From positions 1-64,000 of the forward strand of contig JAFGBI010000095.1 in the NCBI GenBank assembly GCA_016933275.1: a stretch of DNA of 64,000 nt. The letters run 5' to 3'. Below the pieces are notes generated by a model, which was not told the DNA's origin, searched no databases, and saw only the letters and a program-made list of their open reading frames with translations. Numbering within the stretch: the first letter of the stretch is position 1; each line of letters begins with the position of its first letter. The translations under genes and the position numbers were made by a program. The DNA comes from Polyangiaceae bacterium (GTDB lineage: Bacteria; Myxococcota_A; Polyangia; Polyangiales; Polyangiaceae). Positions 27,077 to 36,089 of this stretch are shown here, in pieces.

Positions 27077-28300
27077 ATGACGATTCTACCCGGAAAAGCT
27101 CTCGTCGCTCAGGGCGGCGGTCCCACTGCGGTCATCAATCAGAGCCTCGTCGGCGTGGTCCTCGAGGCGCGGAAGTTCCCCGAGATCCGGCGCGTGTACG
27201 GGGCTCGGCACGGCGTACGCGGTATCCTCAATGAGGATTTCGTAGATCTCACGCAAGCGACCACGCACAACCTCGAGCAGGTGGCGCAGACGCCGGCGTC
27301 CGCGCTCGGCTCCACGCGAGACAAGCCTGACGAGGACTACTGCGGGAAGCTCTTCGACGTCCTGCAGGCGCACGAGATCCGATACTTCTTCTACGTCGGC
27401 GGCAACGACTCTTCGGACACCTGTCGCATCGTCAACGAGCAGGCCAATCGGGCGGGGTACGAGCTTCGCACCGTGCACGTGCCCAAGACGATCGACAACG
27501 ACCTCGTGGGCACCGACCACTGTCCGGGCTATGGCTCGGCCGCGAAGTTCGTCGCGCAGGCGTTCGCCGGCTGTAACGAGGACAACCGCGCGCTCCCCGG
27601 CGTCTACGTGGCGGTCGTCATGGGGCGTCACGCGGGCTTCCTCACGGCGGCCTCCGCGCTCGCCAAGAAGTTCCCGGATGACGGTCCGCATCTCGTTTAC
27701 CTCCCCGAGCGCGCCTTCGATCCGGAGAAGTTCATAGCCGACGTCGAGTCGGTCTACGCGAGGTACGGACGCTGCATCGTTGCAGTCTCCGAGGGCGTCC
27801 AGGACAAGGACGGCAAGCCCATCATGACCACGTTGGCGCAAGGCGCCGTCGAGAAGGACGCGCACGGAAACGTCCAGCTGTCCGGCACAGGCGCGCTCGG
27901 CGATCTACTCGCTGGGTACGTCAAGAGCCACACCAAGATCAAGCGGGTGCGTGCCGACACGCTCGGCTATCTCCAGCGGTCGTTCCTCGGCTGCGTGAGC
28001 GAGGTGGATCAGCGGGAGGCTCGTGAGGTCGGCGAGAAGGCAGTGCAGTACGCGGCCTGGCACAACATCGACGGCTCGGTCGCCATGAATCGGGTTGGCG
28101 ACTATGCGATCGAGTACAAGCTCATCAAGCTCGAAGAGGTCGCGGCCAAGACGAAGCACATGCCCGCCGCATTCATCAACGAGGCGGGCAACGGTATCAC
28201 CCCTGCGTTCCTCGCCTATGCGCGGCCGCTGGTCGGGAACCTTGCCACGACCGACCGCATCGTCGCGCCGCCTGTCAAGAAGATACTGAACCGCGGCTAG
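27077..28300 (+). CDS. pfp: 6-phosphofructokinase, probably pyrophosphate-dependent
   Basis: A 407-residue PFK that phosphorylates fructose 6-phosphate. The phosphate-donor loop reads GGNDSSDT, where ATP enzymes have GGDGS. PKTIDNDL carries Lys where ATP enzymes have Gly. Both are hallmarks of PPi-using enzymes, so the reaction is probably reversible and PPi-dependent. Other features are GGGPTAVIN at the N-terminus and VAVVMGRHAGFLTAAS (the MGR motif). GGAG lies about 9 bases before the ATG and AAGG closer. It stands apart from fba by an 800-bp gap holding R1 copy F. Biochemical donor preference is inferred, not shown. Confidence 0.9.
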   Translation: MTILPGKALVAQGGGPTAVINQSLVGVVLEARKFPEIRRVYGARHGVRGILNEDFVDLTQATTHNLEQVAQTPASALGSTRDKPDEDYCGKLFDVLQAHEIRYFFYVGGNDSSDTCRIVNEQANRAGYELRTVHVPKTIDNDLVGTDHCPGYGSAAKFVAQAFAGCNEDNRALPGVYVAVVMGRHAGFLTAASALAKKFPDDGPHLVYLPERAFDPEKFIADVESVYARYGRCIVAVSEGVQDKDGKPIMTTLAQGAVEKDAHGNVQLSGTGALGDLLAGYVKSHTKIKRVRADTLGYLQRSFLGCVSEVDQREAREVGEKAVQYAAWHNIDGSVAMNRVGDYAIEYKLIKLEEVAAKTKHMPAAFINEAGNGITPAFLAYARPLVGNLATTDRIVAPPVKKILNRG

Positions 28301-28355
28301 ACCGCGACGACCGGCGCCTGCTGGACTCCCTGGAGCATCATTCGGCGGCCGAACC

Positions 28356-28515
28356 CTAGAGCAGCAATCGGGTTGATTGCTGCGTCAAATCAGCGACCTA
28401 GAGCACCGAACCGGCAGCAGACGTGACCAGAGGCAGCGCGGGAAACGCGTCCTCGCCTCGTATGGACGCGTTTTCAGCGCTGCCGTTGCTGTTGGCAACC
28501 CGATCGGTGCTCCAG
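28356..28515 (-). mobile_element. R1 repeat (MITE-like), copy F
   Basis: Complete 160-bp R1 in reverse orientation. Right-end CTAG at 28356-28359; the left end has decayed to CCAG at 28515. Hairpin GGAAACGCGTCC with GGACGCGTTTTC (one G-T wobble). It lies 55 bp past the pfp stop, between pfp and fba, both on the plus strand. Confidence 0.88.
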
Positions 28516-29100
28516 GGGCCCCCTGGAAGACGGTCTCCCTGGCACGAGTCCAGGGGCGAGCGGGCGTCCTCCAGGGCTCCGCGGCCGGGATCCAGGTCCG
28601 GATCGCTGTTCCACGCCCATGCAGCGGAGGCGGGGTGGGACCCGGGAGGGACCTCGATTGGTCGCCGCACTGGGGCTGACTGGCGGCCCAGGGCGGCGGG
28701 GGCCCGCGCGGCAGGTGCGGTTCTGGACGGGGCTCGCGGTCGGCGGGGGACGTGCCACGGCGACGATCCTCGGCGCTCCGGGCCTCAGCGCTCGAGGTTG
28801 CCACGCCGAACTTGCTCCAGGCTCCCCACCGAGCTACTCGAACGCGCGGAACGACTCCGGTCTCGGCTTGGCCGCTGCCCGAAATCGTTCCGATCCTAGC
28901 TCTCCGGCTCTGCCCGCGCCGAGCGCCGGCGGCGTTTTCGAGTATACGCCGGGCTCCTGCGCGCCAGCCCATCGCGCTCGCCCCGTTCAGGGACGGCGAT
29001 GGAGCCCGAGCGCCGCGCCCCAACGACTCTTCCGTCGATGTTCGAGCGGCGTCACCCCGCCCACCTGGACCGAACCCCCCCAACCTCGAGACGAAGAACC
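28516..29100. other. 585-bp intergenic region before fba, no gene seen
   Basis: GC-rich; open frames on both strands are Arg/Pro-rich shadows. It must hold the fba promoter, but I found no convincing -35/-10 pair. GAAGAA about 3 bases before the fba ATG is the likely ribosome site. Confidence 0.4.
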
Positions 29101-30114
29101 ATGACGACCGTAAGTTACAAGGACCTAGGCCTAGTCAACACGCGCGCGATGTTCAAGCACGCGAACGAGAACGGCTACGCCGTTCCCGCGTACAACTTCA
29201 ACAACATGGAGCAGCTCCAGGCGATCGTGATGGGCTGCGCGGAGTCGGACTCGCCGTTCATCCTCCAGGTCTCTTCGGGGGCTCGGAAGTACGCGAACCA
29301 GACGCTGCTCCGGTACATGGCGCAGGGTGCCGCGGAGATGATCCGCGAGAAGAACCCGCACCTGCGGTTTGCCCTCCATCTCGATCATGGCGACACCCTG
29401 GACCTCTGCAAATCCTGCATCGACACCGGGTTCTCGTCCGTGATGATCGACGGCTCGCACCACTCGTTCGAGAAGAACATCGAGCTCACCAAGCAGGTCG
29501 TCGAGTACGCGCACGCGCACGACGTCACGGTCGAGGGCGAACTCGGTGTGCTCGCCGGCATCGAGGACGACGTCGTGGCCGCGAAGTCCGTCTACACCCA
29601 GCCCGAGGACGTCGAGAAGTTCGTGCAGAGCACGGGGGTGGACTCGCTCGCCATCTCGATCGGCACCTCGCATGGCGCCTACAAGTTCAAGCCCGAACAG
29701 TGCAAGTTGAACGCCCAGGGCGTGCTCGAGCCCCCACCCCTCCGGTTCGACATCCTCGAGGAGATCGAGCGCCGCATCCCCGGCTTCCCGATCGTGCTCC
29801 ACGGGTCCTCGAGCGTGCTCCCTGCTTACGTTGACCTCATCAACAAGAACGGCGGCAAGCTCACCGCGGCGGTCGGCATCCCGGCCGAGCAGCTCCGGCG
29901 CGCGGCCAAGTCGGCCGTCTGCAAGATCAATATCGATTCGGACGGGCGCCTCGCCATGACGGCGATCATTCGTAAGGTCTTCGCCGAGAACCCCGGCGAG
30001 TTCGATCCGCGCAAGTACCTCGGCCCCGCGCGGGACGAGCTGAAGAAGATGATTGTCGAGAAGAACAAGACAGTCCTCGGCTCCGCCGGCCAGGGCAAGG
30101 GCATCTTCGCGTAG
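29101..30114 (+). CDS. fba: class II fructose-bisphosphate aldolase
   Basis: A 337-residue Zn-dependent aldolase that cleaves fructose-1,6-bisphosphate to glyceraldehyde-3-phosphate and dihydroxyacetone phosphate. Metal and catalytic motifs are LHLDHGDTLDLC, MIDGSHHSFEKNI, VEGELGVLAGIEDD, SIGTSHGAYKF and VLHGSSSV. It is shorter than E. coli FbaA and closer to the 300-340-residue bacterial type. The start is the ATG opening MTTVSYKDLGL; the frame stays open upstream but without coding character. A class I aldolase (37125-38174) is encoded 7 kb away on the other strand, so the organism has both mechanisms. Confidence 0.96.
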   Translation: MTTVSYKDLGLVNTRAMFKHANENGYAVPAYNFNNMEQLQAIVMGCAESDSPFILQVSSGARKYANQTLLRYMAQGAAEMIREKNPHLRFALHLDHGDTLDLCKSCIDTGFSSVMIDGSHHSFEKNIELTKQVVEYAHAHDVTVEGELGVLAGIEDDVVAAKSVYTQPEDVEKFVQSTGVDSLAISIGTSHGAYKFKPEQCKLNAQGVLEPPPLRFDILEEIERRIPGFPIVLHGSSSVLPAYVDLINKNGGKLTAAVGIPAEQLRRAAKSAVCKINIDSDGRLAMTAIIRKVFAENPGEFDPRKYLGPARDELKKMIVEKNKTVLGSAGQGKGIFA

Positions 30115-30136
30115 TCCTCGCTGCTCACCCTCACCG

Positions 30137-30159
30137 GCCGGGAGCACCGCGCTCCCGGC
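30137..30159 (+). terminator. hairpin downstream of fba
   Basis: Perfect 9-bp stem GCCGGGAGC/GCTCCCGGC with a 5-base loop, 22 bp after the fba stop. No T-run follows, so it could also act as an mRNA-end stabiliser. Confidence 0.4.
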
Positions 30160-30309
30160 TGGGGGGAGCGCGGTGCCCGCGGGGATCGCGAGCGTCTTCG
30201 TCGCCGGTTCGAGGGCGCCGGCGCCAAGCTCCTCGTCCTTGACGGCCCGACACCGAGCGCGGGAGCGGCACCCGAACACCGACGGGGCGGCGGACCGTGA
30301 CGGAGCCCA

Positions 30310-30353
30310 GCGCGGCAGCGCCGTCGGTGCTGGCAAGTGGATCAGTGCTCTAG
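30310..30353 (-). mobile_element. R1 copy J, left-end fragment
   Basis: About 44 bp ending GATCAGTGCTCTAG, matching the R1 left third in reverse orientation (consensus GATCGGTGCTCTAG). The rest of the element is absent. It sits in the 456-bp gap between fba and pgk, which otherwise shows only the fba-proximal hairpin. Confidence 0.55.
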
Positions 30354-30570
30354 GCTGGAGGCCGGACCGGCGCCACGGGTTCCTGGTCCGTCGCGGCAGC
30401 CGATCCGACCACCGCTCGAGGAGGCCGCCTGGGTGGGGGGTCGTTCGTCACCGTTGGTGGTCACGGTTGGCGCCCAACCACGAACCCGCCGTGGCCGTGA
30501 TTTCGATGTTCTTTCGTTGCCGACCTTCGGCTACACCATCGACACCACACGTCGGGTTGGAGGAATTTCC

Positions 30571-31770
30571 ATGAACAAGCTCTTCATCGAGGATTTGGAC
30601 GTTGCCGGCAAGAAGGTCATCGTTCGAGTGGACTTCAACGTGCCGCTCAAGGACGGCGCGGTCGAGAACGACAAGCGCCTCGTCGAGTCGCTTCCCACCA
30701 TCAAGTACCTGGTCAGCAAGGGCGCGAGGGTCATCCTGATGAGCCACCTCGGGCGACCCGATGGTCAGGTGGTCGAGGGCATGCGGATGGCGCCCGTCGC
30801 GAAGCGTCTCGGGGAACTGCTCGACAAGCCGGTCGCGGCCACCAGGGACTGCGTCGGCGCCGAGGTCGAAGCGGCGGTGGCGGCCATGGCGGAGGGTGAC
30901 GTGCTCGTGCTCGAGAACCTTCGCTTCCACGCGGCGGAGGAGGAGAACGACGCGGCCTTCGCCAAGCAGCTCGCGTCCCTCGCCGACGTGTACGTGAACG
31001 ACGCCTTCGGCACCGCGCACCGGGCGCACGCCTCCACCGCGGGGATCACCAAACACCTAGCCAAGTGCGCGTCGGGCTACCTCATGAAGAAGGAGCTCGA
31101 TTTCCTCGGCAACGCGCTCTCGAACCCGGTGCGTCCGTTCGTCGCTATCATCGGTGGTGCCAAGATCTCGGGGAAGATCGACGTGGTCGAGGCGCTGCTC
31201 CCCAAGGTAGACAAGCTCCTGATCGGCGGTGGCATGGCCTACACGTTCTTCAAGGCGCAGGGCCTGGAGGTCGGCAAGAGCCTCGTCGAAGCCGACAAGA
31301 TCGACCTCGCCAGGAGCCTCCTCGCCAAGGGTGGCGACAAGCTGGTGCTGCCCGTGGACTGTCGCGTCTCACCCCAGTTCGACTTCAAGGCGCGGACGGT
31401 GGGCGTGGTGACGGAGGTGGCGAAGGAAGCGATCCCCGCTGACCAGCAGAGCCTTGACATCGGACCGAAGTCGGAAGCGCTGTTCGCCGAGGTCGTCCGC
31501 GGGGCCAAGACCGTCGTCTGGAACGGGCCCATGGGGGTGTTCGAGATCGACGCCACCGCGAAGGGCACCATGGTGATCGCCCAGGCGCTCGCGGACGCGA
31601 CCCAGCAGAGCGGGGCCGTGACCGTCATCGGCGGCGGCGACAGCGCTTCTGCCATCAAGAAGGCGGGCCTGAGCAAGAAGGTGAGCCACGTGTCGACCGG
31701 TGGCGGCGCCTCCCTCGAATTCCTCGAGGGCAAGGAGCTCCCGGGCGTGGTCGCCCTCACCGACAAGTGA
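30571..31770 (+). CDS. pgk: phosphoglycerate kinase
   Basis: A 399-residue monomeric kinase converting 1,3-bisphosphoglycerate and ADP to 3-phosphoglycerate and ATP. Motifs: [87 protein letters not shown] and the nucleotide-binding [15 protein letters not shown] with [18 protein letters not shown] precedes the ATG by 7 bases, a strong ribosome site. tpiA follows 107 bp downstream in the same direction, so probably one transcript. Confidence 0.97.
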   Translation: MNKLFIEDLDVAGKKVIVRVDFNVPLKDGAVENDKRLVESLPTIKYLVSKGARVILMSHLGRPDGQVVEGMRMAPVAKRLGELLDKPVAATRDCVGAEVEAAVAAMAEGDVLVLENLRFHAAEEENDAAFAKQLASLADVYVNDAFGTAHRAHASTAGITKHLAKCASGYLMKKELDFLGNALSNPVRPFVAIIGGAKISGKIDVVEALLPKVDKLLIGGGMAYTFFKAQGLEVGKSLVEADKIDLARSLLAKGGDKLVLPVDCRVSPQFDFKARTVGVVTEVAKEAIPADQQSLDIGPKSEALFAEVVRGAKTVVWNGPMGVFEIDATAKGTMVIAQALADATQQSGAVTVIGGGDSASAIKKAGLSKKVSHVSTGGGASLEFLEGKELPGVVALTDK

Positions 31771-31877
31771 GCGATTCGACGACCGATCTGGCCGGCGAGT
31801 GATCGGCAGCGAGCGCTGCAGGCAGCGGCGCCCGCGGTTCCCTCCCGCCACATCCCCGAAACCGAGGAGCACAAGCA

Positions 31878-32627
31878 ATGCGACAGAGGATCATCGCCGG
31901 CAACTGGAAGATGAACAAGACCATTCCCGAGGCGATCGAGCTCGCCAAGGGCGTCGTCGAGGCGACGAAGGGCACGGCCGCGGAGGTCGTCGTATGTCCG
32001 ACCTTCGTGTGTCTCGCTGCCGTCAACGAGGTCGTGAAGGGCACACACGTCGCGCTCGGGGCACAGGATGTGCACTGGGAGAAGAGCGGCGCGTTCACCG
32101 GGAAGGTGAGCTCGGACATGCTCCTCAGCGCTGGAGTGAAGTACGTCATCATCGGGCACAGCGAGCAGCGGACGTACTTCCACGAGACGAATGAGACGGT
32201 GAACAAGAAGGTCAAGGCTGCGCTCGCTGCGGGGCTTCTGCCCATCATCTGCGTGGGTGAGACGCTCGCCGAGCGGGAGGCCGGGAGGACCAACGCGGTC
32301 GTGGAGGATCACGTGGTGGGCGCCTACGCGGGGCTGTCGGTCGCCGACGCGATGAAGACCGTCATCGCCTACGAGCCCGTGTGGGCCATCGGGACCGGCA
32401 AGGTGGCGACACCCGACCAGGCGCAGGACGTCCATGCGTTCATCCGCGGTGGCCTGCTCCAGCGCCTCTATGGTGCGGACGTCGCGGCCGCGCTTCGCGT
32501 CCAGTACGGCGGCAGCATGAAGGCGGACAACGCGAAGGAGCTCCTCGCCAAGGCCGACATCGACGGCGGCCTCATCGGTGGTGCCTCGCTCAAGGCCAGC
32601 GATTTCGCCGGTATCGTCAACGCGTGA
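31878..32627 (+). CDS. tpiA: triosephosphate isomerase
   Basis: A 249-residue TIM barrel interconverting dihydroxyacetone phosphate and glyceraldehyde-3-phosphate. N-K motif IIAGNWKMNKT, catalytic His in IIGHSEQRTYF, catalytic Glu in IAYEPVWAIGTGK with flexible loop 6, and phosphate-binding VQYGGSMKADN and GGLIGGASL. GAGGAG lies about 8 bases before the ATG. Probably cotranscribed with pgk. Confidence 0.97.
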   Translation: MRQRIIAGNWKMNKTIPEAIELAKGVVEATKGTAAEVVVCPTFVCLAAVNEVVKGTHVALGAQDVHWEKSGAFTGKVSSDMLLSAGVKYVIIGHSEQRTYFHETNETVNKKVKAALAAGLLPIICVGETLAEREAGRTNAVVEDHVVGAYAGLSVADAMKTVIAYEPVWAIGTGKVATPDQAQDVHAFIRGGLLQRLYGADVAAALRVQYGGSMKADNAKELLAKADIDGGLIGGASLKASDFAGIVNA

Positions 32628-32639
32628 CCACGCCCGGCG

Positions 32640-32672
32640 CCGCGCGCGATCCAGGTCTTGGGTTGCGCGCGG
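32640..32672. terminator. weak hairpin downstream of tpiA
   Basis: CCGCGCGCGA pairs with TTGCGCGCGG (8-9 bp, one mismatch) across a 13-base loop, 12 bp after the tpiA stop. No T-run. It lies between convergent genes (tpiA and the esterase), so it could act on either strand. Confidence 0.3.
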
Positions 32673-32771
32673 GCGGCGATCGGGTCGAGCACTGGGCCCC
32701 GGTACCCGGGCGGTCACCCCATCCCATCCCGATGGGGCGCTCGCCGGGTCGTTGGGGCTCGCGGTGGTTCT

Positions 32772-34262
32772 TCAACGTGACGGGTTTGCCCGCCCGCGGC
32801 GGCGGAGCATCACCGTTAGCCCTGCCAAGAGCAGCGCCGCCAGGCTTCCCCGGTGCTGGTGATCGCTGCCGCCAGCGACACGGCAGCTGCACCCTTCATC
32901 CGTCGGTTCGTCGTCACCCGTGCCCAAGCTGCCCCCGGTACCGGGGTCCGTGATGGTGGCTCCGTAGCCACCGGTTCCCGTACCCCCGCTCGAGGCGCCA
33001 CCGGTCAGCGCGCCACCCGAGGTGGTCAATCCGCCGGTGCTACCGCCGGTGGATCGGCCACCCGTCGTACTCAAGCCGCCGGTCGAGGTGCTACCCGTGC
33101 CGCCAGTCGGGCTGATACCGCCGGTTGGGGTGCCACCCGTGCCGCCAGTTGGGCCGACACCGCCGGTCGAAATGCCACCCGTGCCCCCGGTCGGGCCCAG
33201 GCCACCGGTTGGACGGCCACCCGTCGGGCCAACGCCGCCGGTCGGCGAAACGCCGCCGGTGGGCGGGGCTCCCCCCGTGACGATGCCACCCGAAGTCGAC
33301 ACCCCACCCGTCGGTGCACCGCCCGCCATCTCACCACCGCTCTCCGTGCCGCCGGACTCCGCCCCGCCGGTTCCGCCCGCCCCGCCCGTGCCGGGCTCCG
33401 GGTCGCGGTCGAGGCCGAAGAAGCGAACGACATCGGGCCACAGCGACGGCTGCACCGAAGTCAGATCATGCGGCTTGCCCTGCCCGATGTTCACCTCCAA
33501 CACGACGTCCCCTCCGTCCTCGTACGAGGTTCGTTCCCAGCCGCTGAGACCGGCCCCTTCGGTCCCTCCGCTCACGCCCAGCACGTTGGTCCACTGCAAT
33601 ACCTCTGCGGCAAGGTTCGAGTAGTTGAGCGTGGTGTCGCTGGTGCCGTGCCAGAGCTGGACTCGGGGCCAGGGCCCGCTGTAGTTGCCAGAGGCATTGC
33701 GCACGATGTCGCCCCATTGCTGGGCGCTGTTGTTGGGTGGATTCTGACCACACGCGCCGCATTCGGTCCCTCCGCTCCAGAACCCGGCGGGCACCCCAGC
33801 CAGCACCGAACCGCCGGCGAACACGTCTGGGTACGAAGCCATCAGCGCATTGGTCATGCACGCGCCCGACGACGCTCCTGCAGCGAAGACCCTGCTTGGG
33901 TCGGCGTCGTGTTGCTCGAGCACGTACTCGACCATTTGCACGATGGTCGCCCTCTCGCCGTTGCGCCCGGGCGCAGCATCGAAGCAGTTGCCCGCGGAAT
34001 CCGGGGTGACGATGAGGAAGCCGTATTGGTCGGCCAGCGACTGGAACCATCCATGGGCGGCTCCAGAGTTCCCGCTGCAGTAGTGGATCGCGACCACGAT
34101 CCCCGGTGATGGGTCGGGGTTGGTCGGCGTGTAAAGGTCCATCCCGAGCCCGCTACCGCCGTAGCTTACGCCGTTTTGCCACGCGGCGAACGCCGACTGT
34201 GAAGCGAAGAACGTAACGGCGAGCGGAACCGCAATTGAAGACCGATGTGAGATTCTATTCAT
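32772..34262 (-). CDS. secreted PHB-depolymerase/CE1-like esterase with MYXO-CTERM-like tail
   Basis: A 496-residue exported alpha/beta-hydrolase. Signal peptide to ~residue 26 (AVTFFASQSAFAA). The catalytic domain spans ~28-300: oxyanion region VVAIHYCSGNSGAAHGW, nucleophile Ser131 in AAGASSGACM, Asp in WHGTSDTTLNYS and His in GQGKPHDL. This pattern is the PHB-depolymerase/feruloyl-esterase (CE1) group. A ~150-residue Gly-Thr-Pro repeat (PTGG units) follows. The tail GCSCR, a hydrophobic LAALLLAGLTVML and RRRGR match a MYXO-CTERM sorting signal, so it is probably surface-anchored. Ester substrate unknown. The start ATG has AGGA about 14 bases upstream. Confidence 0.88.
   Translation of the reverse strand: MNRISHRSSIAVPLAVTFFASQSAFAAWQNGVSYGGSGLGMDLYTPTNPDPSPGIVVAIHYCSGNSGAAHGWFQSLADQYGFLIVTPDSAGNCFDAAPGRNGERATIVQMVEYVLEQHDADPSRVFAAGASSGACMTNALMASYPDVFAGGSVLAGVPAGFWSGGTECGACGQNPPNNSAQQWGDIVRNASGNYSGPWPRVQLWHGTSDTTLNYSNLAAEVLQWTNVLGVSGGTEGAGLSGWERTSYEDGGDVVLEVNIGQGKPHDLTSVQPSLWPDVVRFFGLDRDPEPGTGGAGGTGGAESGGTESGGEMAGGAPTGGVSTSGGIVTGGAPPTGGVSPTGGVGPTGGRPTGGLGPTGGTGGISTGGVGPTGGTGGTPTGGISPTGGTGSTSTGGLSTTGGRSTGGSTGGLTTSGGALTGGASSGGTGTGGYGATITDPGTGGSLGTGDDEPTDEGCSCRVAGGSDHQHRGSLAALLLAGLTVMLRRRGRANPSR
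33000..33390 (-). repeat. low-complexity PTGG-coding repeat inside the esterase gene
   Basis: Tandem short units encoding (P/S)TGG(V/I/L) within the linker of the esterase, of variable length with imperfect periodicity. It acts as a flexible stalk between the catalytic domain and the C-terminal sorting tail. The repetitive DNA may vary in length between strains. Confidence 0.75.
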
Positions 34263-34778
34263 GGTACGAGCATCCTCGCCGACACCTGCCACAACGATGG
34301 CGAAAAGTGGAGGATCTGTCAAACGCAGGCGGGTTGGAACGCTGACAAAAACGGCTGTGATGTCGCACCGGGAGGGAGCTTGGGGCTCACTCGCTCGGAG
34401 GGCTTTTGCCAGGGGCACCTCTCGGAAATGGCGCTCGAGATCGAATAGTGAGAACGACGGTGTCGTGGTCGCCGCGAGCACCACGAACCTCCTTGTCGTC
34501 CCGTCGCAATGCGGCAGCGCGGGCGTACGCTCGCGGCTCTTCGTGTGGCCTTGGCCGCTCTGTTCGCCCGATCCCGTCGAGCTCCGGATCTCCCGGTGCG
34601 ACCGACGCGACGTGCTGGCGTTCCTCGCGACCCGTGGTCTGCAGGCCTCCACGCCGATGAGCGCGCGGTGCCGGACGCCGTCTCGCGCGATCCGCGGCCG
34701 AGCACGGCTCGTTCCCGTCGTTCTCTGGCCATCACTCCGGGATCGGACCGGACCGGGCCTCGAACGCGATCCGCTCGC
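34263..34778. other. 516-bp region between esterase and flavin oxidoreductase genes, no gene seen
   Basis: Slightly less GC-rich than its surroundings. A plus-strand frame from 34509 begins with a hydrophobic stretch (TLAALRVALAALFA) but continues only as a shadow of the oxidoreductase gene. It probably holds the promoter of the minus-strand esterase. Nothing else supported. Confidence 0.4.
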
Positions 34779-36089
34779 CTACGGCGACGGTCTCTCACCC
34801 GTGCTCGTGGTGTCCCGCTCTCCGCCGTTCGTCGCGGCCCGCACGAGCTGCGCCACCTCCCCGGACCTCCGGGCGCGGAGCACGCGGGCCGCGCGTGCGT
34901 CGACCTGCGCCTTCACCAGTGGACAGCAGACCCCACCTTCGCGATCCATCTCGGCGACGCAGCGGTTGCAGGGAATGCACCCGCTGTCGTCGAACTCGCC
35001 GGTCGCATACTTGGCGACGAGCGCAGGATCGTGGACCAGCGCACGACCCATCGCGACGAGCTCGAACCCCTCGCGCATCGCCAGCGCCAGGTCCGCGCGC
35101 GACTTGATCCCGCCGAGGAGGACCAGGGGCATCCGGACCGCACGGCGGACTTCGCGCGCGAGCGGGAGGAAGTACAGAGGCTCGAACGGGAAGGACCGGA
35201 TCACGAACGGACCGAACAGGAGGAGGGCGAGCTTGAGCGGGAGCTCCTTCTCCACCGCGATCATCTCCTTTAGCGGACGCTCGCCACGGAACAAGTAGAA
35301 CGGGTTCTTGCTCACGAACCCCCCCGACAGGATCAGGGCGTCGGCGCCGCGTGCCTCGAGCCAGCGCGCGACCTTGACACTCTCTTCCAGCTCGAGGCCA
35401 CCGCGGAAGCCGTCACGAAGGTTGACCTTGCAGAGCACCGGGATCTCAGGTGGCAGCGCCTCCCGCACGCGTTCGACGACCTCGAGCGCGAAGCGCGCCC
35501 GGTTCGAGAGTGAGCCACCGTAGCGATCTCGACGGCGGTTGGTTTGCGGGCTCAGGAATTGGCTCAAGAGGTAGCCATGGCCGAGGTGCACCTCGACGGC
35601 ATCGAAACCCGCCTCGCGGGCCACCTGCGCCGCCGCGGCGAACCGCCGCGTCGTCTCGGCGATCTCGTCAGCGGTCATGGGGTCGGCGAGGACGCGCCCG
35701 CTCAGCGCACCGACGAGGTTGAGCGCGCGCGACGGTCCCATCGGCCGCCGACGCCCTAGGTCGGCGTTGTTCGAGAAGGCGCCGCAGTGGCCGAGCTGGA
35801 TCGAGGCGGCTGCCCCCTCGGCGTGGACGGCGGCCGTGAGCCGGCGGAGGTCCGGGACCACCTCTCGCCGCATGTGCAGCTGGTCGCGGAAGGTGCGACC
35901 GTCGGGCTCGACCGCACAATATGCCACCGTGGTCATGCCGACCCCGCCCGCCGCGATGGTGCGATGGTGCTCGATGAGGGCATCGCTCACGTCGCCGCGG
36001 GGGCACATCCCCTCGAACGCTGCCGTCTTGACGATGCGGTTCCTGAGGGTGAGCCCCCCCAGCCTGAACGGAGAGAATGGGTCGGTCAT
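34779..36089 (-). CDS. old-yellow-enzyme-family FMN oxidoreductase with Cys-rich C-terminus
   Basis: A 436-residue TIM-barrel flavin oxidoreductase (OYE/2,4-dienoyl-CoA reductase family). Motifs: FRLGGLTLRNRIVKTA, IQLGHCGAFSNNAD, VEVHLGHGYLLSQFLSPQTN, RRDRYGGSLSNRARF, LCKVNLRDGF and FELVAMGRALVHDP. A Cys cluster (GCIPCNRCVAEM then GGVCCPL) resembles the [4Fe-4S] site of dienoyl-CoA reductases, but the C-terminal FAD/NAD(P) half of those ~670-residue enzymes is missing. It probably reduces an activated alkene; electron donor unclear. Its ATG overlaps the stop of the upstream SDR gene (ATGA), so the two are translationally coupled. Confidence 0.88.
   Translation of the reverse strand: MTDPFSPFRLGGLTLRNRIVKTAAFEGMCPRGDVSDALIEHHRTIAAGGVGMTTVAYCAVEPDGRTFRDQLHMRREVVPDLRRLTAAVHAEGAAASIQLGHCGAFSNNADLGRRRPMGPSRALNLVGALSGRVLADPMTADEIAETTRRFAAAAQVAREAGFDAVEVHLGHGYLLSQFLSPQTNRRRDRYGGSLSNRARFALEVVERVREALPPEIPVLCKVNLRDGFRGGLELEESVKVARWLEARGADALILSGGFVSKNPFYLFRGERPLKEMIAVEKELPLKLALLLFGPFVIRSFPFEPLYFLPLAREVRRAVRMPLVLLGGIKSRADLALAMREGFELVAMGRALVHDPALVAKYATGEFDDSGCIPCNRCVAEMDREGGVCCPLVKAQVDARAARVLRARRSGEVAQLVRAATNGGERDTTSTGERPSP

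Noticed and set aside
33000-33390. CRISPR-like short repeats
   Set aside because: The units are in frame with the esterase gene and encode PTGG linker residues; spacing is irregular and there are no unique spacers.
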